A stretch of 17,923 nucleotides of DNA from Candidatus Krumholzibacteriia bacterium (lineage in GTDB: Bacteria > Krumholzibacteriota > Krumholzibacteriia > LZORAL124-64-63): the NCBI GenBank assembly GCA_014859985.1, contig JACZKN010000577.1, positions 1 to 17,923 on the forward strand, given 5' to 3'. Under the pieces are notes generated by a model, which made no database searches, was not told the DNA's origin, and worked only from the letters and a program-made list of their open reading frames with translations. Made by a program: the position numbers and the translations under genes. Below, piece after piece: positions 13,268-17,923 of the stretch (its first letter is position 1; the number at the start of each line of letters is the position of its first letter).

Positions 13268-14335
13268 CTACGCACGGCGCCGCTGGATCATGGTCAGCCC
13301 GACGACCAGACTGAAGACGATGCCGATGGCGATGGCCGCGGGCCCGAAGGCGCCGTGGCCGGCGGGGCTGCTGGCCAGCCCGAAGTTGTGGGCGACGCCG
13401 GCACCGACGATCATGCCCAGCACGAAGATGCCGCTGTCGTTGTCGCCCTCGCCGGCCAGGATCAGCTGGCGGCCCGGGCAGCCGCCGGCCAGGACGAAGC
13501 ACAGCCCCGCCAGGGTCATGCCCAGGAAGTTCCACAGGTGCTCGGCGTGGGCGACGGGCTGGCCCTGCCAGCCGGCGTGGAACTGGCCGAAGGCGACGTT
13601 CAGCAGCAGGGCGGCCACGGTGAAGGCGGCGACACCGCAGAACAGGTGCAGGTCCCGGACGATGAAGATGTCCCGCAGGGCGCCCATGGTGCAGAAGCGG
13701 CTGCGCTGGGCCAGCACGCCCACGACCAGGCCGCCGGCCAGGCTCAGCAGCAGGGGCGCGCGGGCGGCCGCCTTGTCGCCGACCTCGGGACCCAGCTTGC
13801 CGAAACCGCCCACCAGCAGGGCCAACAGCCCCAGCATCAGCGCGGGCATGATCCAGCCCGGGAGGCTGCCTGCGGTGGGGTGGGCACGACCCAGGCTGTA
13901 GCCCCTCCTGATGAAGACGGCGCCGATGCCCACACCCGCGGCCAGGCCAAGGATGCCGAGGATCGCGTTCCAGTCGCCGCCGGCCAGGCGCAGGAAAGCC
14001 CGCCAGGGACAACCCAGGAACACCAGGGCCCCGATCATGGCGAAGATGCCCAGGATGAACCGGACGACCACCGAGGAGCCGCCCCTGCTGCGGAACTCCT
14101 TGAACGCCACCGCCGACAGGGTCGCCCCCAGCAGGATGCCGAGGATCTCGGGGCGGATGTACTGCAGCGCGCCCACCCGGTGGAAGCCCAGGGCTCCGGC
14201 GGTGTCCCGCTCGAAGCAGGCCATGCACAGTCCCATGTTCCCGGGGTTGCCGAGCTTCTGCAGGACGGCGGCGATGATGCCGATGATCGCCCCGGCGCTG
14301 ATGACACCGCGGCGGCTGGCGAAGAACAGCTCCAT
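13268..14335 (-). CDS. yedE: YedE-type selenium/sulfur-compound membrane transporter
   Basis: A 355-residue polytopic inner-membrane protein of the YeeE/YedE family with about ten hydrophobic segments. It is close to the YedE subgroup tied to selenium metabolism. The N-terminus has GNPGNMGLCMACFERDTAGA with Cys37 and Cys40, followed by LQYIRPEILGILLGA. Other family landmarks are FLGCPWRA (Cys109), QRSRFCTMGALRD (Cys215) and LAGGCPGRQL (Cys286); such cysteines are thought to relay the substrate through the channel. I chose ATG at 14333-14335, because AAGGAG is 5 nt upstream and the membrane domain begins there. It is first in a four-gene operon with yedF/tusA-like, desulfurase-like and DUF3343 genes, with a 27-bp gap to the next. 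Whether it moves selenium, thiosulfate or another species is not decided by sequence. Confidence 0.88.
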   Translation of the reverse strand: MELFFASRRGVISAGAIIGIIAAVLQKLGNPGNMGLCMACFERDTAGALGFHRVGALQYIRPEILGILLGATLSAVAFKEFRSRGGSSVVVRFILGIFAMIGALVFLGCPWRAFLRLAGGDWNAILGILGLAAGVGIGAVFIRRGYSLGRAHPTAGSLPGWIMPALMLGLLALLVGGFGKLGPEVGDKAAARAPLLLSLAGGLVVGVLAQRSRFCTMGALRDIFIVRDLHLFCGVAAFTVAALLLNVAFGQFHAGWQGQPVAHAEHLWNFLGMTLAGLCFVLAGGCPGRQLILAGEGDNDSGIFVLGMIVGAGVAHNFGLASSPAGHGAFGPAAIAIGIVFSLVVGLTMIQRRRA

Positions 14336-14611
14336 GGGATCTCCTTGGTTCGGGGAACAGGCACGGCTCGGGAACGCCGGACGGCAGGCGCCCGGCAAAG
14401 TGGCAGGGGCAAGGCAAGGGGATGCGACGCCGAGCCCCCGGCTGGCCGGGGGTTCAGCAGGCGAGCAGGGAGGCTGCGCCTGGGGGGCTTGGCTCTCCGG
14501 ACCGGGAGCCGACAGGGGCCGCTCATGTGGACCCCCACCGGAACCGTCCGGTGCGCGGGACGTGCATGCTCATGGCCGGGCAAGCATAGGATCGACCCGG
14601 TCGCGGGGCAA
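14336..14611 (-). promoter_or_regulatory. Promoter and long leader of the yedE operon
   Basis: On the minus strand TTGCCC (14611-14606) and TATGCT (14588-14583) are 17 bp apart; the start should be near 14576. The leader to yedE is then about 240 nt. It contains a 16-codon ORF (14573-14523, MSMHVPRTGRFRWGST) beginning almost at the 5' end, and a perfect 7-bp hairpin (14435-14441 with 14446-14452). I match it to no known riboswitch. Downstream of the hairpin there is no T-tract. Confidence 0.45.
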
Positions 14612-14688
14612 ACGGAACTTGCGGGAGCGTGGTCAGCCGCGTGGCGGCCCGGCAAGCGCGGGCAACAGCGGACCATGCGGCGTCATCG

Positions 14689-15633
14689 TCAGCGGTAGCT
14701 CCCCTTCACGCTGCCCCAGGTCTTCCGTTCGGTCCGGGTCGGCTCCCCTTCGGTCACGACCCAGGCGCCGGGCTGCCAGGCCGCGGCGCCGGTCTGGGTG
14801 CCGAACGTCGTCACGATGTGGTTGTAGCCGACGAGGTTGGACTCCAGCAGCAGGCCATCGGGCTCGTCGGCCTGCGCGTAGTAGCCGATCCAGCGGGGTT
14901 CGAGGCCATACTCGCCGGCCCGGAACTGCGGTTCGCCCAGGATCTGCACGAGATCCTGGTAGTCCTCCGCCATGCGCCCGACCAGGGCCGCCACCTCGGC
15001 GGCGGTCGCCCAGCGCCAGTTGGTGTGGGCTGCCAGCCAGTCCGCGACCTCGGCGCGCGTCAGCCCGACGAAGAGCTCGGGGTCGCACCAGTTCAGGCCG
15101 GTGCCCTGGTCGTGGAAGAACTGCAGCTGGAGCCCGCGGTTCTCCAGCCGCGGCAGGGCGGCCGGGTCGGCGGGATTGACCAGCCAGCCGCCCGGGTCCC
15201 AGGCCGCGGCGCCGCCCTGGCTCCCCGACTGGGTCAGGACTACGAACGGCTCGTCGTCCGCCTGGACGAGCCAGCCGTCGGGACTGGTGCCGGCGTGGTA
15301 GCCGACCCAGCGCGGGGCGCCGGCGCCCACGTACGCCTGGGCCGGACCCATGATCCCCTCGAGGTCGTAGCCGAGCTGGGATGTGCTGCCCACCAGGGCG
15401 TCGACCTGGGCGCCGGTGGCCCAGACCCAACCCACCGAGTTGCGGGTGACGAAGCCGTCGAGCTCGATCCGGTCCGCCCCGACGAGCAGGTCGGGATCGC
15501 ACCAGGTGAGGCCGGTGGCCGGGTCGAAGAAGAACTCGTTGTAGATGCCCCGGTTGGCCAGTTCCCCGGCCTCGGCGAACCCGCTGCCGACCAGGAGCGA
15601 CGCGACGATCAGGGCTCGGATGCGCAAGTACAT
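14689..15633 (-). CDS. Secreted tandem-repeat protein with C-terminal tag
   Basis: A 314-residue exported protein of unknown function. A signal peptide covers about 1-22 (LIVASLLVGSGFAEA). Two homologous repeats follow, about 25-155 and 163-294. Each starts NRG, then FFFDPATGLTWCDPDLLVG / FFHDQGTGLNWCDPELFVG, WVWATGAQVDALVG / WRWATAAEVAALVG, PRWVGYHA / PRWIGYYA, and GAAAWDPGGWLV / GAAAWQPGAWVV. The (D/G)xxTGL.W.D and W.WAT..EV..LV pattern resembles modules found in exported proteins with sorting tails such as PEP-CTERM proteins. The C-terminus KTWGSVKGSYR is copy 3 of the tag seen on the proteins at 7362 and 8563. I chose the ATG at 15631-15633 because it starts the signal peptide; an ATG at 15708 would lie within the promoter. 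The ribosome-binding site is weak. Confidence 0.83.
   Translation of the reverse strand: MYLRIRALIVASLLVGSGFAEAGELANRGIYNEFFFDPATGLTWCDPDLLVGADRIELDGFVTRNSVGWVWATGAQVDALVGSTSQLGYDLEGIMGPAQAYVGAGAPRWVGYHAGTSPDGWLVQADDEPFVVLTQSGSQGGAAAWDPGGWLVNPADPAALPRLENRGLQLQFFHDQGTGLNWCDPELFVGLTRAEVADWLAAHTNWRWATAAEVAALVGRMAEDYQDLVQILGEPQFRAGEYGLEPRWIGYYAQADEPDGLLLESNLVGYNHIVTTFGTQTGAAAWQPGAWVVTEGEPTRTERKTWGSVKGSYR
14692..14724 (-). other. C-terminal tag, copy 3
   Basis: Encodes residues 304-314, KTWGSVKGSYR, directly before TGA. It shares the aromatic, Gly, Val-Lys, aromatic-Arg pattern with copies 1 and 2. The DNA after this stop lacks the 30-nt element that follows the other two copies. Confidence 0.7.
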
Positions 15634-15684
15634 GGCGGGTCCGCCTTCCCCCTCAGGGATTTCGCCTGCTGGTGAACAGGCGTA

Positions 15685-15713
15685 TTCATAACATGGGGCG
15701 TGCCGCACCTCAA
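15685..15713 (-). promoter_or_regulatory. Promoter of the tandem-repeat protein gene
   Basis: On the minus strand TTGAGG (15713-15708) and TATGAA (15690-15685) are 17 bp apart, and TG stands one base before the -10 box (extended -10). The predicted start is near 15678, about 45 nt before the ATG at 15633. Confidence 0.55.
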
Positions 15714-15754
15714 CTGCCGACCGTCGACGCCGCCCCGTGGCCCCGACACCGGTG

Positions 15755-15784
15755 TTGCCAACCCGGACCGCCGGCGGCTACCAT
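15755..15784 (+). promoter_or_regulatory. deoD promoter, probably giving a leaderless mRNA
   Basis: TTGCCA (15755-15760) and TACCAT (15779-15784) are 18 bp apart. The A of the deoD ATG (15791) is 7 nt past the -10 box, exactly where transcription should begin. This fits the absence of a Shine-Dalgarno sequence upstream of deoD. Confidence 0.5.
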
Positions 15785-15790
15785 GGTCCC

Positions 15791-16501
15791 ATGCCGACCC
15801 CGCACATCAACGCCAGGCCGGGCGACTTCGCCGAGGCCGTCCTGATGCCCGGCGATCCCCAGCGCGCCGAGCACATCGCCATGACCTTCCTCGAGGGCGC
15901 CCGCCGCGTGACCGACGTGCGCAACGTCTGGGGCTACACCGGCACCTGGGGGGGGCGGCCCGTCTCGGTGATGGCCCACGGCATGGGCATCCCGTCGTGC
16001 TCCATCTACGCCACCGAGCTGGTCCGCGAGTACGGCGTCAGGACCCTGGTCCGCGTCGGCAGCTGCGGCGCCCTGGCGCCGGACGTGACGCTGGGGGACG
16101 TGATCATCGCCCTGGGCGCCTCGACCGACTCGAAAGTCAACCGGGTGCGCTTCCGCGACCACGACTTCGCCGCCCTGGCCGATTTCGGCCTGGTGGAGCG
16201 CGCCGTCGCCGCGGCCCGCGCCGCGGGCGTGCCCGTGCGGGTGGGCAACGTGTTCTCCGCGGACCTCTTCTACTCGCCCGACGAGGCGCTGTTCGACGTG
16301 CTGGAGAAGTACGGCATCCTGGGCGTCGAGATGGAGGCGGCGGGGCTGTACGGGGTCGCGGCCGAGGAGGGCGTGCGCGCGCTGACCATCGTCACCGTGG
16401 CCGACCACATCCGCCGCCGCGAGCACCTGTCGTCCGACGCGCGCCGCACGAGCTTCGCGGCCATGACCAGGGTGGCGCTGGACACGGCCACGGCGGGGTA
16501 G
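15791..16501 (+). CDS. deoD: Purine nucleoside phosphorylase, DeoD type
   Basis: DeoD splits purine nucleosides with phosphate to free base and (deoxy)ribose-1-phosphate in the nucleotide-salvage pathway; the bacterial form is a trimer of dimers. The 236-residue length fits the family (about 235-240). Motifs: MPTPHINA with the His5 that reaches the neighbouring active site, VLMPGDPQRAEHIA (18-30), VWGYTGTWGG, GMGIPSCSIYATELV, RVGSCGA (88-94), VEMEAAGLYGVA (179-190) and VADHIRR with catalytic Asp205 and Arg208 following. Ala204 replaces the Ser common before the Asp in Escherichia coli DeoD. The ATG at 15791 starts at the exact family N-terminus. It has no ribosome-binding site and is probably leaderless. 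It is convergent with gap; the two are separated by a strong hairpin. Confidence 0.95.
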   Translation: MPTPHINARPGDFAEAVLMPGDPQRAEHIAMTFLEGARRVTDVRNVWGYTGTWGGRPVSVMAHGMGIPSCSIYATELVREYGVRTLVRVGSCGALAPDVTLGDVIIALGASTDSKVNRVRFRDHDFAALADFGLVERAVAAARAAGVPVRVGNVFSADLFYSPDEALFDVLEKYGILGVEMEAAGLYGVAAEEGVRALTIVTVADHIRRREHLSSDARRTSFAAMTRVALDTATAG

Positions 16502-16525
16502 CCCGCGGCGCCCGGACCGGCAAGA

Positions 16526-16551
16526 GCCGGCCCGGGGGAGCCCGGGCCGGC
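16526..16551. terminator. Shared GC hairpin between convergent deoD and gap
   Basis: GCCGGCCCGGG (16526-16536) and CCCGGGCCGGC (16541-16551) form a perfect 11-bp stem around GGAG in the 74-bp gap between the two stop codons. It is symmetrical enough to serve both strands. No T-tract is present on either side. Confidence 0.6.
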
Positions 16552-16575
16552 CGGAGGCTGGCGGCGGCGGGGTTC

Positions 16576-17598
16576 CTACCGCGTGGCGGCCATGTGCCGG
16601 ATGAAGTCCACCAGCTTGCAGGAGTAGGCCCACTCGTTGTCGTACCACGCGACGACCTTGACGAAGGTGGGGTTCAGCATGATGCCGGCGCCGGCGTCGA
16701 AGATCGCCGTGCGCGGGTCGTGGTTGAAGTCGGACGAGACGACGTCGTCCTCGGTGTAGCCGAGGATGCCCTTCAGCTCGCCCTCGGACGCGGCCTTCAT
16801 GGCGGCCTTGACGGCGGCGTAGGCCGACTCGGCGTCGGCGCCGGGCGCCTTCTCCAGGCGGCAGGTCAGGTCGACCACCGACACGTTCAGGGTCGGCACG
16901 CGGAACGACATGCCGGTCAGCTTGCCCTTCAGCTGGGGGATGACCTTGCCCACGGCCTTGGCCGCGCCGGTGGACGAGGGGATGATGTTGCCGGCGGCGG
17001 CGCGCCCGCCGCGGAAGTCCTTCTTGCCGCCGGGGCCGTCGACGGTCTTCTGGGTGGCCGTCGTGGCGTGCACGGTGGTCATCAGGCCCTCGGCGATGCC
17101 CCATGCGTCGTGCAGGACCTTGGCCAGCGGCGCCAGGCAATTGGTGGTGCAGGAGGCGCACGACACGTACTGCTCGCCCTTGTACGCCTTGTGGTTGACT
17201 CCCATGACGAACATCGGCGTGTCGTCCTTCGAGGGCGCGGACATGACGACGCACCTCGCGCCGGCCTTGATGTGGCCCGCGGCCGCGGCCTGGTCGAGGA
17301 AGAAGCCGGTCGATTCGCAGATGTACTCGGCGCCGACATCGCCCCACTTCAGGTTGGCCGGATCCTTCTCGGCCGTCAGGCGGATGCGCTTGCCGTTGAC
17401 GGCGAGGAAGCCGTCGCCGGCCTCGACGGTGCCGGCGAACCGGCCGTGCATCGTGTCGTACTTCAGCATGTAGGCCAGCTGCTTCGCGTCGAACAGGTCG
17501 TTGATCGCCACCACTTCGACGCCCGGGGCGTCCATCGCCGCGCGGAACACCAGCCGCCCGATGCGCCCGAACCCGTTGATCCCGATTTTCGTCGACAT
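16576..17598 (-). CDS. gap: Glyceraldehyde-3-phosphate dehydrogenase, type I
   Basis: GAPDH oxidises glyceraldehyde-3-phosphate with NAD and phosphate to 1,3-bisphosphoglycerate in glycolysis. The 340-residue product has the Rossmann motif INGFGRIGRLVFRA (7-20), with Asp34 in AINDLF favouring NAD over NADP. The catalytic loop is ASCTTNCLAP with Cys150, and TTVHATTATQ supplies the active-site His. RAAAGNIIPSSTGAAKAVGKV is the phosphate-binding segment; GMSFRVPTLNVSVVDL and WYDNEWAYSCKLVDFI are canonical. ATG at 17596-17598 has AAGGAG 5 nt upstream. A TTGACT box lies at 17688-17683 on the minus strand, but I see no convincing -10 partner. A single gene, not in an operon with pgk here. Assignment is secure. 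Confidence 0.97.
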   Translation of the reverse strand: MSTKIGINGFGRIGRLVFRAAMDAPGVEVVAINDLFDAKQLAYMLKYDTMHGRFAGTVEAGDGFLAVNGKRIRLTAEKDPANLKWGDVGAEYICESTGFFLDQAAAAGHIKAGARCVVMSAPSKDDTPMFVMGVNHKAYKGEQYVSCASCTTNCLAPLAKVLHDAWGIAEGLMTTVHATTATQKTVDGPGGKKDFRGGRAAAGNIIPSSTGAAKAVGKVIPQLKGKLTGMSFRVPTLNVSVVDLTCRLEKAPGADAESAYAAVKAAMKAASEGELKGILGYTEDDVVSSDFNHDPRTAIFDAGAGIMLNPTFVKVVAWYDNEWAYSCKLVDFIRHMAATR

Positions 17599-17696
17599 TG
17601 CCGCTCCTTACTGCTCGTCCCCGGGGGCGGGACGCGCCGGTCCCGTCCGTCCTGACCTTTACCGAATCGATCCCCAATGGTTAGTCAAGGGGCGGC

Positions 17697-17719
17697 GCAG
17701 CGTCAATCGCAAACGCTGC
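17697..17719. repeat. Inverted repeat upstream of gap
   Basis: GCAGCGT (17697-17703) and ACGCTGC (17713-17719) can form a 7-bp stem with a 9-nt loop. It covers the stop codon of the possible small peptide (17703-17828) and lies just upstream of the TTGACT box before gap. It may be a 3'-end structure for that transcript, but no T-tract follows. Confidence 0.4.
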
Positions 17720-17828
17720 CGCACCATCCCCTGCCGCCGGGCTTCCGGTCCGCCGAAAGCGGGAGCGGGCAGGTGAGGCAGGCCGCGGTGATGACAAAGA
17801 CAACGTTACGAATCGTATTCATGTTCAT
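17703..17828 (-). CDS. Possible small exported peptide (41 residues)
   Basis: A short ORF from ATG (17826-17828) to TGA (17703-17705). The N-terminal part, MNMNTIRNVVFVITAACLTC, followed by PLPLSA, looks like a signal peptide: a positive residue, a hydrophobic core and a small-residue cleavage site after SA. The predicted mature piece, DRKPGGRGWCGSVCD, is only 15 residues, rich in Gly and with two Cys. The start codons carry AT-rich codons unlike the neighbouring genes, and the ribosome-binding site is weak. It ends in an inverted repeat. I recognise no family. It could be a real exported peptide, the stump of a longer gene cut by a frameshift, or chance. DNA from 17829 to the right edge shows nothing I can support. 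Confidence 0.3.
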   Translation of the reverse strand: MNMNTIRNVVFVITAACLTCPLPLSADRKPGGRGWCGSVCD

Positions 17829-17923
17829 GGATCCACCCGCACATGGCCTCGAAAACACAAGGCGACACGGCCGGCCGAGGCCACCTCGCCGCTCTCCGGC
17901 ATACCCGCCGACCCCACGGCTGT

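Noticed and set aside
15700..17677. Very long ORFs on both strands over deoD and gap (651 and 655 codons)
   Set aside because: Both are Arg/Gly/Ala-rich shadows of deoD and gap in high-GC DNA. The real frames carry all catalytic motifs.
17658..17688. gap promoter TTGACT with a downstream -10 box
   Set aside because: The -35-like box is good, but at 17 bp the hexamer is TCGGTA and at 19 bp GGTAAA. Neither is close enough to the consensus.
1..17923. CRISPR arrays, tRNA, rRNA or phage genes
   Set aside because: Reading both strands I saw no regularly spaced repeats, no tRNA-like cloverleaf and no phage or conjugation proteins.

Overview
The window is a GC-rich bacterial chromosomal segment. 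The lineage is best guessed as an FCB-type phylum, of the Krumholzibacteriota/Eisenbacteria/Fibrobacterota kind. The clue is a secreted glycoside hydrolase ending in a FlgD-like, type-A-sorting-like tail (NPFN..., YDVAGRRV, WDGRDERG, SGIY). No rRNA or other marker is present, so the phylum is an inference. Many genes have clean Shine-Dalgarno sequences and most recognisable promoters are sigma70-like.

Layout, left to right. (1) 1-3224, minus strand: a trpE-trpG-trpD operon, with trpD running off the left edge. It is preceded by a complete attenuator: a TTGACA-17-TATCAT promoter, a 39-codon leader peptide with four Trp codons (WWAWRAW), a possible antiterminator and an intrinsic terminator. 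(2) 3221-4944, minus: an envelope-polysaccharide-type pair, a GT4 glycosyltransferase that seems to have lost two internal segments in frame and a CelD/BcsL-type acetyltransferase, overlapping by ATGA. (3) 5178-7988: a divergent pair, a secreted GH16 beta-glucanase (minus) and a secreted CBM4/9-like lectin (plus). They share a control region with two nearly identical 19-bp palindromes. (4) 7989-8562: a decayed transposase lying between two inverted copies of a 30-nt element, each followed inward by a long GC hairpin. (5) 8563-11210: a secreted two-domain PPC-like protein (minus) and an unknown lipoprotein (plus). (6) 11244-11575: a decayed alpha/beta-hydrolase fragment. (7) 11624-14335, minus: a selenium/sulfur-handling operon, yedE - yedF/tusA-like - cysteine desulfurase-like - DUF3343. 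(8) 14689-15633, minus: a secreted protein made of two tandem repeats. (9) 15791-16501, plus: deoD, probably leaderless, convergent with gap (16576-17598, minus). A possible 41-residue exported peptide lies at the right end.

The most unusual signal is a short C-terminal motif shared by three otherwise unrelated secreted proteins (7362-7988, 8563-9504, 14689-15633): basic/Thr-[ST]-[WF]-[GS]-x-[VL]-[KN]-[AG]-x-[YF]-R at the very end. In the first two, a nearly identical 30-nt element plus a long hairpin follows the stop codon within 0-7 nt, so tag and 3' element may travel as a module. With the FlgD-like tail on the glucanase, this suggests two C-terminal sorting signals in one organism. The trp attenuator is the most complete regulatory system visible.
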